Of a DNA stretch of 64,000 nt, positions 17,789 to 26,802 are shown piece by piece (the stretch's first letter is position 1; each line of letters starts with the position of its first letter). The stretch spans positions 1 through 64,000 of the forward strand of contig JAJFKE010000047.1 of assembly GCA_021773355.1 (NCBI GenBank), given 5' to 3'. The notes under the pieces are model-generated. The model worked only from the letters and a program-made list of their open reading frames with translations. It did not search any database and had not been told where the DNA came from. A program made the translations under genes and the position numbers. This DNA is from Gammaproteobacteria bacterium (lineage in GTDB: Bacteria; Pseudomonadota; Gammaproteobacteria; Pseudomonadales; Pseudohongiellaceae).

Positions 17789-18880
17789 TTAGAGCGCGTC
17801 ACCTTCTTGTTCAGTTGCACTGACCGGAGGATGCATTTTGTTCGGCCAGGCATTGATGATCGCCTTGATTAAAGTGGCCAGTGGAATAGCGAAGAAAACT
17901 CCAGCCAGGCCCCAAATGCCGCCAAAAACCAATACAGCGGCGATTATCGCTACCGGATGCAGATTAACTGCTTCCGAAAAGATTACCGGGACCAGAACAT
18001 TGCCATCGATCAGTTGCAAAATGCCATAGGCAATTATCACCGTATAAAACTCACTACCTATACCCCACTGCACATAGGCCACAGCGGCAACAGGAATCGT
18101 TACTACCGTTGCCCCGATGTACGGAACGATTACCGATAAGCCGACCAAAACTGATAACAATAGGGCGTAATTTATTCCTAACACCACAAACATCAGGTAA
18201 CTAACGCTGCCGACGATAAATATTTCCAGTACCTTCCCTCGAATATAATTCGAAATTTGCTGATCCATTTCCAACCAGATGCGACTCATTAAGGGTCGGT
18301 TTCTGGGTAGAAAATTTCCCGCCCAGTTACTCAATTCTGTTTTGTCCTTCATTACAAAATAAACCAGGATTGGCACCAATACCAAAAACACAATCCAGGC
18401 GATAATACTGGGAATGCTTGCTAGAGAATATTCCAACACTGTTTGTCCATAGCCACCAAGTTCACCACGTACGCCGTTAATAAACTCACGTATTTGCTGC
18501 TCAGAAAACAGATTGGGGTAATTCTCTGGCAGTAATAACAATGAAGCCTGCCACTGACTGATAAGATTGGGCAACTCGTTCACCAGGCGGCGCAACTGAT
18601 TCCAGGCAGAAGGCAGGAGAAATAACAGCAGCGCAAGAAACACGCCAATAAAAATAGTGTAAACCACAATAAAAGAAATTCGTTCAGACAAGCCGTAACG
18701 AAGCAGAATGTTGACTAGGCCCTGCATCAAATAGGCAATAATGATTGCTGTTATCAATGGTGCCAGGACACCGCCAAACAATAACAACACCAGCAAGCCT
18801 AATGTCAGCAGCAACATTAGAATTATGGATTCTTCGTCGTGAAAATAACGATCAAGAAAATCGTTAACCAGCTTTTTCAT
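17789..18880 (-). CDS. perM: AI-2E/PerM family membrane permease
   Basis: An integral membrane protein of 363 residues with about eight predicted helices, of the AI-2E transporter (UPF0118) family. The family pattern is seen in the long central helix and the C-terminal run LVGLSVIVPYIGATVVTIPVA and HPVAIIAAVLVFGGIWGLAGVFFAIPLA. Substrates vary across the family, so transport of autoinducer-2 should not be assumed. The small inserted element at 18906-19076 sits directly upstream, 25 nt before the start codon, separating it from tusA. Confidence 0.9.
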   Translation of the reverse strand: MKKLVNDFLDRYFHDEESIILMLLLTLGLLVLLLFGGVLAPLITAIIIAYLMQGLVNILLRYGLSERISFIVVYTIFIGVFLALLLFLLPSAWNQLRRLVNELPNLISQWQASLLLLPENYPNLFSEQQIREFINGVRGELGGYGQTVLEYSLASIPSIIAWIVFLVLVPILVYFVMKDKTELSNWAGNFLPRNRPLMSRIWLEMDQQISNYIRGKVLEIFIVGSVSYLMFVVLGINYALLLSVLVGLSVIVPYIGATVVTIPVAAVAYVQWGIGSEFYTVIIAYGILQLIDGNVLVPVIFSEAVNLHPVAIIAAVLVFGGIWGLAGVFFAIPLATLIKAIINAWPNKMHPPVSATEQEGDAL

Positions 18881-18905
18881 TTCCAGATATCTCCAGTGAA
18901 GGTTC

Positions 18906-19076
18906 TAGGGACCCTCTGTTTAACTCCAAACCAAATGCCCCGAAGGGTGCGGCCTGAAACGCCCATCTTCGTCGTTGCCGTTCTTGCTATGGGAGTGACC
19001 ATTAGCGGCAAACAGCGTCTAGAATTTGTACACTTCAGGTCACGCAGAGGTGTTGGAGTTAAGCAGAGGATTCCTA
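18906..19076. mobile_element. MITE-like element with TA ends between tusA and perM
   Basis: The two ends are near-perfect inverted repeats. The left end reads TAGGGACCCTCTGTTTAACT (continuing CCAAA), and the inverted right end reads TAGGAATCCTCTGCTTAACT (continuing CCAA). Removing the flanking TA leaves about 167 bp with no open frame of note. The interior shares a stretch around GACCATTAGC with the element at 44747-45005. The right end supplies the stop codon of tusA. No transposase is encoded, so it would move only in trans. The absence of an uninterrupted reference makes insertion an inference. Confidence 0.75.
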
Positions 19077-19307
19077 GCCTTTCTTAATCCAGTAAAAGTA
19101 GGCGCTATCATCTTTCTGAAAATCCAGAATTTGGTGATCACTCTGATCTACAAACAGTTGAAAATCCTTCTCCGAACCGGGATCCGTCGCTACAACCTTC
19201 AAGATTTGCGCGGATTCCATGTTATTCAGAGCTAATTTTGCCTTCAGCAGAGGCATCGGGCACTGTAAGCCACTTAAATCTATCTCTATATCGACATTTA
19301 TATCCAT
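19074..19307 (-). CDS. tusA: TusA/SirA-family sulfurtransferase-like protein
   Basis: A 77-residue protein with the family signature LSGLQCPMPLLKAK; C16 is the persulfide-carrying cysteine. Family members relay sulfur, for example to 2-thiouridine of tRNA wobble bases, although paralogues such as YedF have other roles, so the symbol is provisional. The C terminus (FYWIKKG) looks complete. The stop codon TAG (19076-19074) is made from the TA and first G of the adjacent inserted element. Confidence 0.85.
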   Translation of the reverse strand: MDINVDIEIDLSGLQCPMPLLKAKLALNNMESAQILKVVATDPGSEKDFQLFVDQSDHQILDFQKDDSAYFYWIKKG

Positions 19308-19424
19308 CGCTGCATTTTATCAAGCTATATAGCCTAAAGACCATGAATCATATTGCTTAAATTCACTGCAAACTGAAGAATTAATTATGATAGTCTCGGT
19401 CTTATATTACTATTGACCATACTT

Positions 19425-20870
19425 ATGCGTACTAGTTGGCTTAAAACCTCAATAATGCTGCTATGGGCTGTATTGCCCACGGTTCTGCATGCCCAGCCTG
19501 CCCTGCCTAGCCTCGGTGACCGTATTTCCGGTACCGTATCTCTGGAGCAGGAATACGCCCTCGGCCAGCAGTTTCTGAGCAGTATTCGTCGCAGCGCGCC
19601 CACCATCCCGGACCCCTTGCTGAATGCCTATCTGGAGACCGTTACCTATAAGTTGGCATCTCGAAGTCAGCTTAAAGATCACCGCCTGTCCTTTGTCATT
19701 ATCGATAGTGAAGCCTTGAACGCCTTCGCGGCGCCCGGAGGTATTATCGGTGTAAACACTGGCTTATTTCTAAATGCCGAGAACGAGGCGGAGTTTGCCT
19801 CGGTCATGGCCCATGAGATAGCACATGTTAGCCAGCGTCACTTTGCGCGCGGTATCGACGAGGCTCAGGCCGGTCGCATACCTCAATTAGCCACTCTTTT
19901 GGCCAGCGTTATCGTTATGGCAACTTCGGACGCGGGTCATGGCACTGCCGCTATCGCCGCAGCACAGGGGCGAGCACTGGAAAATCAACTACGCTTTAGC
20001 AGAAGCAATGAGACAGAAGCTGATCGCGTGGGCCAGGACACCATGTTTAATGCCGGCTTCGACCCCGATGGTATGTCCACCCTATTCGAACGCTTGATGG
20101 CGATCAATCGCTTCGGCCGTCGTCCACCCGAATTTCTACTTTCCCATCCCTTGACGGAGTCACGTATCGCAGGCGCCCGCGGTAGAGCCATCCGCTATCC
20201 AGCTCAGCAATACAGCCCGAACCTGGAATATCAACTGATGCGCGCGCGTGTAGTGGGCCACTACAGCGAAAACAAAGCAGATCTGGTTACCCAGTCACAA
20301 CGACTACTCGAACGGAGCGACAGCGAATTTAGCCGCGACTCGAACCGCTATGCTTTAGCGATCGCCTATTTTGAAAACAAGAAGTACGCTCTAGCTAGTG
20401 AGATGCTTGCACCGCTGCTTAACAAAGAGCCAAATCGCATTAGTTACGTAGTTACCCAGGCAGAAATTTTCACGGCGCAAAATGAACCGGGGCAAGCCAT
20501 TGAATATTTAGAGCGCCACCTGAGCATTAACCCTGGGAATCATCCCTTGACCATGGCCTATGCTGATGCGCTAATTGAGGCGCGCTCCTATTCTTCAGCC
20601 GCAGCAGTCATGGAGCGACAGGCCACAACAAGACCTTATGACTTTCAACTGTGGTATAAGCTGGCAGAAACACAAGGTCAGGCCGGTAACATCAGCAAGG
20701 TACATCAAGCACGAGCAGAATATTTTAGACTTATCGCCGACTACCCAAAGGCCAGGCAACAATTGCAGCTGGCTCTAAAGATAGAAAGTGATAATGGAGC
20801 CGCACCTGCCGAAGAGGCACGTTTACGCCAGAAGATTCAGGAAATCGAAGAGTTGCAACAAAACGCCTGA
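19425..20870 (+). CDS. bepA: BepA-like periplasmic M48 metalloprotease with TPR repeats
   Basis: BepA-type proteins are periplasmic zinc proteases and chaperones that assist outer membrane protein assembly. The product (481 residues from ATG 19425; a TTG at 19413 is in frame) has a signal peptide ending near VLHAQ, the zinc motif HEIAH (at about 130), the third ligand in NETEADRVG and a C-terminal block of TPR repeats from about residue 270. No good ribosome-binding site separates the two starts. It is divergent from tusA and convergent with nadA. Together with bamC and the Tol-Pal genes it adds to the envelope-assembly content of the region. Confidence 0.92.
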   Translation: MRTSWLKTSIMLLWAVLPTVLHAQPALPSLGDRISGTVSLEQEYALGQQFLSSIRRSAPTIPDPLLNAYLETVTYKLASRSQLKDHRLSFVIIDSEALNAFAAPGGIIGVNTGLFLNAENEAEFASVMAHEIAHVSQRHFARGIDEAQAGRIPQLATLLASVIVMATSDAGHGTAAIAAAQGRALENQLRFSRSNETEADRVGQDTMFNAGFDPDGMSTLFERLMAINRFGRRPPEFLLSHPLTESRIAGARGRAIRYPAQQYSPNLEYQLMRARVVGHYSENKADLVTQSQRLLERSDSEFSRDSNRYALAIAYFENKKYALASEMLAPLLNKEPNRISYVVTQAEIFTAQNEPGQAIEYLERHLSINPGNHPLTMAYADALIEARSYSSAAAVMERQATTRPYDFQLWYKLAETQGQAGNISKVHQARAEYFRLIADYPKARQQLQLALKIESDNGAAPAEEARLRQKIQEIEELQQNA

Positions 20871-20890
20871 ACTACTAGCGGAACAGACAG

Positions 20891-21982
20891 CTATGCCTTG
20901 CCCCGCACCTTAAGTTGGTTGTTTGCAGCAAAATCCAACATCCGCTGCAAGGGAATCATGGCTTTTTCTGCCAGTTCCGCTGCCACATCAATCACATTGC
21001 TCTGTGCATCCAGTGAAAGATATAAACTTTGAAGTGAATTCATGCCCATCCAGGGGCACTGTGCACAGCTTCTGCAGGTTGCATCGTTTCCCGCGGTCGG
21101 TGCGATAATGAATTTTTTATGCGGGGCTACCTGCTGTAGTTTGTGAAAAATTCCCTGATCTGTAGCCACAATCATTTCTGTATTGGGCAGATTCTTGGCC
21201 GCATTGATTATCTGCGTCGTGGAACCCACCACATCAGCTAATTCGAGCACGGCGCTGGGTGATTCGGGATGAGCCAATATCGCGGCGTCAGGATACATTT
21301 TGCGCATGGCGTTGAGCCCGCGTGCTTTAAATTCTTCGTGCACAATACAGGCGGCATCCCAGAGCAACATATCCGCACCGGTGGTTTTTTGAATATAGGA
21401 ACCGAGGTGTTTATCCGGGGCCCAAAGTACTTTTTTACCCTGCTCCATTAGATGTTCAACAACATCAAGCGCGATGCTGGAGGTAACCACCCAGTCTGAA
21501 CGCGCCTTAACCGCGGCCGAGGTGTTGGCATACACGACAACAATTCGATCAGGATGTTCGTCGCAGAAGACTGAAAATTTTTCGATAGGACAAGCTATAT
21601 CCAATGAACAGGTTGCTTGTAATGTTGGCATCAACACTGTTTTATCCGGGCTCAATATCTTCGCCGACTCGCCCATGAACTTTACCCCGGCAACCACAAG
21701 AATTTCCGCATCACAGTCCCTGCCGAATCTCGCCATCTCCAGCGAATCACCGACAAAGCCGCCAGTTTCCTCGGCCAGCTCTTGTAATACAGGATCCGTG
21801 TAATAGTGGGCCACCAGACGCGCGTTCTTTACGGCCATTAACTCCTTGATCATTTCCCGATATTTTTGCTGCTGTTCCTCATCCAGGACCGCAGGACGCA
21901 CGGCTCTATCCAGATACTCGCGAACCAGCAAGGTATCTGCCGCCAAATCCGATGTAATTTCTGCTGCAGTGGTCGGGCTCAT
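20891..21982 (-). CDS. nadA: Quinolinate synthase A
   Basis: NadA condenses iminoaspartate with dihydroxyacetone phosphate to quinolinate in de novo NAD synthesis. The 363-residue protein carries the 4Fe-4S cysteines in [11 protein letters not shown], in the central domain ([11 protein letters not shown]) and in [15 protein letters not shown]. Substrate-binding motifs such as AHYYTDP and HPESP are present. It is downstream of tRNA-Lys and its tandem repeats on the same strand. nadB and nadC are not in the window. Confidence 0.96.
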   Translation of the reverse strand: MSPTTAAEITSDLAADTLLVREYLDRAVRPAVLDEEQQQKYREMIKELMAVKNARLVAHYYTDPVLQELAEETGGFVGDSLEMARFGRDCDAEILVVAGVKFMGESAKILSPDKTVLMPTLQATCSLDIACPIEKFSVFCDEHPDRIVVVYANTSAAVKARSDWVVTSSIALDVVEHLMEQGKKVLWAPDKHLGSYIQKTTGADMLLWDAACIVHEEFKARGLNAMRKMYPDAAILAHPESPSAVLELADVVGSTTQIINAAKNLPNTEMIVATDQGIFHKLQQVAPHKKFIIAPTAGNDATCRSCAQCPWMGMNSLQSLYLSLDAQSNVIDVAAELAEKAMIPLQRMLDFAANNQLKVRGKA

Positions 21983-22120
21983 ATTCCTTATCTACGAATG
22001 ATTACGGGAATGCAGTTTACCACAGGCTGTAATTCAAGGGGCCTAACTCATTTGGCCTGGGCGCTCCTGCTGACTAAAGTGAATGATGAAAAATTGCAGT
22101 CTACAGTGATACGGCAATAG

Positions 22121-22321
22121 AAAGAGGAAATGCGGAGGTCGGCGGCGATGCACGCAATGGAAAAGGAAAAATGGTGGGGTCGGCGGCGATGCACTTAATG
22201 GAAAAGGAAAATGGTGGGGTCTGCGGGTCTGGTCGTAATGGAAAAAGAAAATGCTGGGGTCGGCGGGTCTGGTCGTAATGGAAAAGGAAAATGCTGGGGT
22301 CGGCGGGTCCGGTCGTAATGG
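22121..22321 (-). repeat. Five tandem copies of a 40-bp repeat trailing tRNA-Lys
   Basis: Copies are 22121-22160, 22161-22201 (41 bp), 22202-22241, 22242-22281 and 22282-22321, each ending in AATGG. Copies become more similar toward the tRNA. In the second and third copies TGGTGGGG equals the reverse complement of the last eight bases of the tRNA (CCCCACCA). In the fourth and fifth copies one base differs. In transcript orientation the array follows the tRNA and precedes nadA. The long frame through it (22043-22417, minus) gives a proline- and phenylalanine-rich repeat peptide and is unlikely to be real. Confidence 0.9.
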
Positions 22322-22326
22322 AAAAA

Positions 22327-22402
22327 TGGTGGGGCGTGTGCGACTCGAACGCACGACCAATTGGTTAAAAGCCAACTGCTCTACCGACTGAGCTAACGCC
22401 CC
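22327..22402 (-). tRNA. tRNA-Lys (anticodon UUU)
   Basis: The reverse complement gives a 76-nt tRNA with encoded CCA, acceptor stem GGGGCGT/ACGCCCC and anticodon loop GCTTTTAAC with UUU. It is a substrate of MnmC-type wobble modification. It lies downstream of queC on the same strand; the 3' end runs directly into the tandem repeats. In Pseudomonas aeruginosa a tRNA-Lys in the comparable position is an integration site for genomic islands; no island is present here. Confidence 0.97.
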
Positions 22403-22484
22403 ACGAAAGGGCGACATAGTACTATCAAAATAAAAAAAGACAAGTCATGACGCGCATTTTTTGCCTTCAAACAAATCTAAACCA

Positions 22485-23168
22485 CTATTGGTAGTGAGTT
22501 GGATCCTCCACTCCGGCACTTTCGAAGCCCTTACGTCTAAAACGGCAGCTATCACATTGACCACAGGCTTTGCCTTGAGAGTCCGCTTGATAGCAGGACA
22601 CAGTGGCCTCATAGTCAACTCCCAGACCAGCGCCTGTGTTGATGATCTCCGCCTTGCTCAAATCGATTAGCGGCGTTTCTAAGCTGATCACAGCGCCTTC
22701 TACTCCGACTTTTGTAGCAAGATTAATAAGCGTCTGAAAAGCAGCAATATATTCTGGTCGGCAGTCTGGATAACCGGAATAGTCCAAGGCATTAACACCG
22801 ATAAAGATTGCCTCAGCATTCAATACTTCGGCCCAGGCTAGAGCATAAGACAGGAACACCGTATTTCGTGCCGGAACATAGGTGACGGGTATTCCAGGCG
22901 TTTCTTCTTGCGGGACAGATATTTTGGAATCGGTAAGTGCCGAACCCCCTATTTCACCCATATTCAGTTCTATAATTTTGTGCTCGCACACTTTACAGCT
23001 AATCGCCAAGCGACGCGCCGCATCGAGTTCACTAGTCGAGCGTTGACCATAATCGAAACTAAGCGCGTAGCAGTCAAAGCCTCTCTCCTTGGCGATTGCC
23101 AGACAGGTAGCAGAATCCAAGCCTCCTGACACTAATACTATTGCTCTGCGGTTATTCTCTGTCTTCAT
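22485..23168 (-). CDS. queC: 7-cyano-7-deazaguanine synthase QueC
   Basis: QueC converts 7-carboxy-7-deazaguanine to preQ0 using ATP and ammonia. The 227-residue protein has the PP-loop motif [16 protein letters not shown] (12-27) and the C-terminal zinc site with [17 protein letters not shown] (cysteines near 190-210). It follows queE by 16 nt, so the two form a queuosine operon; queD is at 3.5 kb. Confidence 0.96.
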   Translation of the reverse strand: MKTENNRRAIVLVSGGLDSATCLAIAKERGFDCYALSFDYGQRSTSELDAARRLAISCKVCEHKIIELNMGEIGGSALTDSKISVPQEETPGIPVTYVPARNTVFLSYALAWAEVLNAEAIFIGVNALDYSGYPDCRPEYIAAFQTLINLATKVGVEGAVISLETPLIDLSKAEIINTGAGLGVDYEATVSCYQADSQGKACGQCDSCRFRRKGFESAGVEDPTHYQ

Positions 23169-23184
23169 CGTCTACTTTCCACTG

Positions 23185-23838
23185 CTACTTACCGGCAACC
23201 GAACCCCATATTTGCTTATGTAATTGCATCTGCATACGAATCTTGAGCTTATCTCGAAGAATCCACTGCGCCAGCAGTGCCGGCTCGATTTCCTCGAAAG
23301 AGGGAGAAAACAAAATTTCATCTACTTTACTATACAGATCATATTGGTCCAATTTCGCTTTCGACCACAGATAATCTTTTTCATCACAGATAACAAACTT
23401 TAGCTGATCCCCCTGCTTTAAGTGTGAAATATTTTCATAACGGTTTTTATCGGCCTCTAGTGACGCCGGTGTTTTCAAATCCATTACTATGGAAACACGT
23501 TTGTCCACATTCTCTATTGGCATCGCTCCGCTAGTCTCTAGTGACACCTCATAATCGGCATCACATAACTGTTGCAGAAGCTTCAGGCAATTGGCTTGTG
23601 CCAATGGCTCTCCTCCCGTGACAGTCACATAGTTGCAATCGAATTCTGCTAACACACGTTTTATGGCCTCAAGCTCTAAAATCTCCCCACCTTCAAAAGC
23701 ATAAGCAGTATCGCAATACTGACAGCGCAAGGGGCAGCCTGTAAGCCGAATAAATACCGTTGGTATACCCACGGTTCGTGACTCACCTTGAAGCGAATGG
23801 AATATCTCAGTGATGCGTAAGGTTGTAGGCGAACTCAT
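23185..23838 (-). CDS. queE: 7-carboxy-7-deazaguanine synthase QueE
   Basis: A radical SAM enzyme that rearranges 6-carboxytetrahydropterin to 7-carboxy-7-deazaguanine. The iron-sulphur cluster motif is CPLRCQYCDT (CX3CX2C), preceded by the conserved EIFHSLQGES and followed by VTGGEPLAQ. The length of 217 residues is typical. It is the first gene of queE-queC and lies about 100 nt downstream of cpoB. Confidence 0.95.
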   Translation of the reverse strand: MSSPTTLRITEIFHSLQGESRTVGIPTVFIRLTGCPLRCQYCDTAYAFEGGEILELEAIKRVLAEFDCNYVTVTGGEPLAQANCLKLLQQLCDADYEVSLETSGAMPIENVDKRVSIVMDLKTPASLEADKNRYENISHLKQGDQLKFVICDEKDYLWSKAKLDQYDLYSKVDEILFSPSFEEIEPALLAQWILRDKLKIRMQMQLHKQIWGSVAGK

Positions 23839-23944
23839 TTACAGTAATCTCTGTGCAATTGACGCTGAGTATTCATTTTTTACCTGCGCGTAAAACGCGC
23901 CGGATAGTCGTAATCCGAATCGAAATGGCAGCGTATTTTTTCAA

Positions 23945-24850
23945 TTAATCGAGGGAAAGTAGCCGGGTATCCGCCAGATTGGCAACACCGGTATTCGGAA
24001 AGCGTCTCTTAATATCATTCAATAATTGCTTCGCCTGAGGAATATTCCCCATGCCCTGATAAGCAAGCGCCAATCCGTACATGGCATCCGGTAATTTGGC
24101 AGATTCTTCTGGCAGATTCATAATTATTTCATAGGACTCTACCGCCTCCGCATAGCGATTTAAATAAAGATAGGCCTGACCCTTCCAGTAATGAGCATTG
24201 GTAACGAAGCGACCCTGTGGATAAATACTGAGGTATTGATCGAATTCGGCTATGGAAAGATCAAAATTACTCTTGATGACCGAGTCATAAGCCATTTGAT
24301 AGAGTTGTTGTTCGCTTAACACTGCAGGCTGCAATGTACCGCGCCCGATATTCCTTGTTGATGGCGGACTACTATTTGCGGCAGCCGTTGCCGGCGGCTG
24401 AGTGTTGGTAATTGAGCGCTGGTCCAACACAGGCGTACTATTCGTTGGCGCCGCCGAAGTATTTGCAGGGTCAGTTGTAGTCCTGTTAGCTAGGCCTGGA
24501 ACAGCGACAGAAGCGGCTCCTGATTCCAGCCCACTTAATCTCTCATCGACATTTGTATAACGACTTAATGAATCGCGCTGCATTTTTCGAACTTCGAAAT
24601 TCTGCTCTTCTACCATCGCCCGCAGCGCTTGAACTTCTGTTTGTAAATCTTGAATCTGATCAAGTAATAATGACAAGGCGTCATTATTACTTGTAGAAGA
24701 ATTTGATGTGGCCGGGCGAGACTGCCCGGGTGTGAAGGCCTGTGATTCTACTACCGAGCCCACTCCTTGGGCCGCAACCACGGAACTAAGCAGGCTAGCA
24801 TACAATAGAATATGCAGCTTACTGCTTGCAGCCTTCAGAATGTATTTCAT
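23945..24850 (-). CDS. cpoB: Cell division coordinator CpoB (Tol-Pal system, YbgF)
   Basis: CpoB is a periplasmic TolA-interacting protein that couples outer membrane constriction with septal peptidoglycan synthesis. The product (301 residues from ATG 24850) has a signal peptide (LLYASLLSSVVAAQG), a trimerising coiled coil (LLLDQIQDLQTEVQALRAMVEEQ, about 55-100), a low-complexity Thr/Asn/Pro linker and a C-terminal TPR domain (from about 185). The open frame begins at 24880 and would overlap pal; the later ATG gives a normal signal peptide. It is the last gene of the tol operon. Confidence 0.93.
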   Translation of the reverse strand: MKYILKAASSKLHILLYASLLSSVVAAQGVGSVVESQAFTPGQSRPATSNSSTSNNDALSLLLDQIQDLQTEVQALRAMVEEQNFEVRKMQRDSLSRYTNVDERLSGLESGAASVAVPGLANRTTTDPANTSAAPTNSTPVLDQRSITNTQPPATAAANSSPPSTRNIGRGTLQPAVLSEQQLYQMAYDSVIKSNFDLSIAEFDQYLSIYPQGRFVTNAHYWKGQAYLYLNRYAEAVESYEIIMNLPEESAKLPDAMYGLALAYQGMGNIPQAKQLLNDIKRRFPNTGVANLADTRLLSLD

Positions 24851-24866
24851 AGTTATTATCTCGAAC

Positions 24867-25412
24867 TCAGCGGGCAACAACTTCTACACGACGGTTACGG
24901 CTATAGGCATTCTCGCTTTGTCCTGCCTGTGCGGGTCTTTCCTCACCGTAGCTAACCACTTCGATCTGCGAGCGCGAAGCTCCATTCACGATTAAATAGT
25001 TGAGAATACTATTAGCACGACGCTCACCTAGCGCGAGATTGTATTCACGTGTACCACGTTCGTCCGCATGACCTTCTAATCGAACTCGCTTACTGGAATT
25101 CGCAGCAAGGTCTCTGGCATGAAATGACAAAGTCTCACGGTCTGCTGTTTTGAACTCAGCAATATCAAAATCAAAATAGAACACCGTCTGACGTAATGCG
25201 TTTTGCGCGCGAATTTCTTCTTGCGTCAACTGACCCTGAGTTGAACCAGGGTTAGTGCGAGCGCCGGGATTAGTGGGCGAAGAGCGGCCTGAAGAACCTT
25301 CGTCTCCCATTGTACCTTCTTCGGTGTCGCTGGTTGAACTACATGCCACTAAGGCAAATAGCGAGATAGCCATCAGGCCCATTTTAATTGTTTGTATGCT
25401 TTGCTTTGCCAC
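24867..25412 (-). CDS. pal: Peptidoglycan-associated lipoprotein Pal
   Basis: Pal anchors the outer membrane to peptidoglycan and interacts with TolB. It has a lipoprotein signal (GLMAISLFALVACSS), a Ser/Gly/Asn-rich linker and an OmpA-like domain with the peptidoglycan-binding motif (LEGHADERGTREYNLALGERR). The start is GTG at 25412, preceded by GGAGGA at eight bases. Confidence 0.96.
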   Translation of the reverse strand: MAKQSIQTIKMGLMAISLFALVACSSTSDTEEGTMGDEGSSGRSSPTNPGARTNPGSTQGQLTQEEIRAQNALRQTVFYFDFDIAEFKTADRETLSFHARDLAANSSKRVRLEGHADERGTREYNLALGERRANSILNYLIVNGASRSQIEVVSYGEERPAQAGQSENAYSRNRRVEVVAR

Positions 25413-25479
25413 TCTTTGAGTCCTCCAAAGACTTAAATCATTGTCTAAAAAATCTGCTGCCTAATCGGTTTCTAACTGC

Positions 25480-26802
25480 TTAATTCAGGAACGGAGACCA
25501 GGCTGGCTCCCGCACATCGCCCTGCGTGGATGGTAAACGGAACTTAACTCGGCCGTCAATGGATACGGCGTCTAACACCCCTCTGCCATTAAACTTTGTG
25601 GCATACATAATCATGCTGCCATTGGGTGCAATGCTGGGCGATTCGTCTAAAGAGGTGTCGGTCAACGTGATCACTCTGAGGGTCTCAATGTTCAGCACTG
25701 CAATTTGATAATTTGGATCTTGCCGTGTCTCTCTGCGCACATGCACCAGATTCACCCCATCTGGCAAAAATTTCGCGTTAAGGCATTGAAAACAATCATA
25801 AGTTAAGCGTTCCACGTCAAAAGAGCTGGCTCCTAGCTCGATCTGATAAATCTGTGGCTGCCCGGTTCGCTCAGACATAAACACGATGGAACGGCCGTCC
25901 TCAGTCCAACTTGGTTCGGTATCGATAAGCGGATGGTCCGTCACCTGAGTTAACTGGTTGGTGGTAAGATCCTGCACATAGATGTCCGGACTGCCATCCT
26001 TGGATAACACCATCGCCAACTTCGTGCCGTCCGGCGACCATTCCGGGGAGCTATTCAAATTCGGGTAATTAGTGATTTGTCGCCTGTCTCCAGTCGCAAT
26101 ATTTTGAATATAGATGCGCGGTAGATCGGTTTCGAATGACACATAGGCCACGTCCTGGCCTGTTGGCGACCAACTCGGGGACATAATAGGTTCTACAGAT
26201 TCCAGTAGCACCTGAGCGCGCTGTCCATCGTAGTCGGCTTTTTCCAGGCGGAAGTTAGTCAGCTCCGGACTGATATAGTCAGCAACTACATACAATATTT
26301 GACTAGTAAAGGCGCCGCGGGTACCGCTGACCTGCTCAAACACAACATTACTGATCTCATGTGCAATGTCCCGTAGCTGCGAAACGCTACCGGTAAGCAC
26401 CTCTCCGGCTAATTTAATCTCTCGATTAATATCGAAGAATTCATACTGCACCTGAACCAATTGACTACCTGGCGCCCTATCGATTTTGCCAACCAGCAAA
26501 TAATCCTGCGCCAGAATCCGCCAATCGCGGTAATACACTTCCCGTTCCTCACTGGGCAGGCTCAGCATATTGGATCGAGACAGAGGACGAAACTCTCCTA
26601 CCTGTTCCAGATCGTTCATTACGATCTGGGAAATATCTTCACTCAACACACCTGCACCCTGCCAGGAAAAAGGAACAACAGCTATGGGAATGGGGTTGTC
26701 CACGCCTTGAGTAATCTGAATACTGAGTTCCGAATGGGCTGAAAACGACAGCAGGCACAAGCTGCCCAACAGAACGCTATGCAAGGTAGTTCGTAGTTTC
26801 AA
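25480..26802 (-). CDS. tolB: Tol-Pal system beta-propeller protein TolB
   Basis: A periplasmic protein with a signal peptide (SVLLGSLCLLSFSAHS), an N-terminal alpha/beta domain (about 25-160) and a six-bladed propeller with repeats such as SPSWSPTGQDVAYVSF and SPEWSPDGTKLAMVLS. The reading frame starts with TTG at 26802, overlapping the stop of tolA as TTGA, with GAGGA about nine bases upstream. This coupling supports the TTG. Confidence 0.95.
   Translation of the reverse strand: MKLRTTLHSVLLGSLCLLSFSAHSELSIQITQGVDNPIPIAVVPFSWQGAGVLSEDISQIVMNDLEQVGEFRPLSRSNMLSLPSEEREVYYRDWRILAQDYLLVGKIDRAPGSQLVQVQYEFFDINREIKLAGEVLTGSVSQLRDIAHEISNVVFEQVSGTRGAFTSQILYVVADYISPELTNFRLEKADYDGQRAQVLLESVEPIMSPSWSPTGQDVAYVSFETDLPRIYIQNIATGDRRQITNYPNLNSSPEWSPDGTKLAMVLSKDGSPDIYVQDLTTNQLTQVTDHPLIDTEPSWTEDGRSIVFMSERTGQPQIYQIELGASSFDVERLTYDCFQCLNAKFLPDGVNLVHVRRETRQDPNYQIAVLNIETLRVITLTDTSLDESPSIAPNGSMIMYATKFNGRGVLDAVSIDGRVKFRLPSTQGDVREPAWSPFLN

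Noticed and set aside
22121..22321. CRISPR array
   Set aside because: The units are directly adjacent 40-bp copies without unique spacers, and no cas gene is present.
22043..22417. 124-residue minus-strand open frame over the tRNA-Lys repeats
   Set aside because: It reads through the tRNA and the tandem array and gives a low-complexity Pro/Phe repeat peptide; the frame is a by-product of the 40-bp repeats.
23886..23901. GCGCGT-AAA-ACGCGC hairpin between cpoB and queE as a terminator
   Set aside because: No T-run follows it on either strand.
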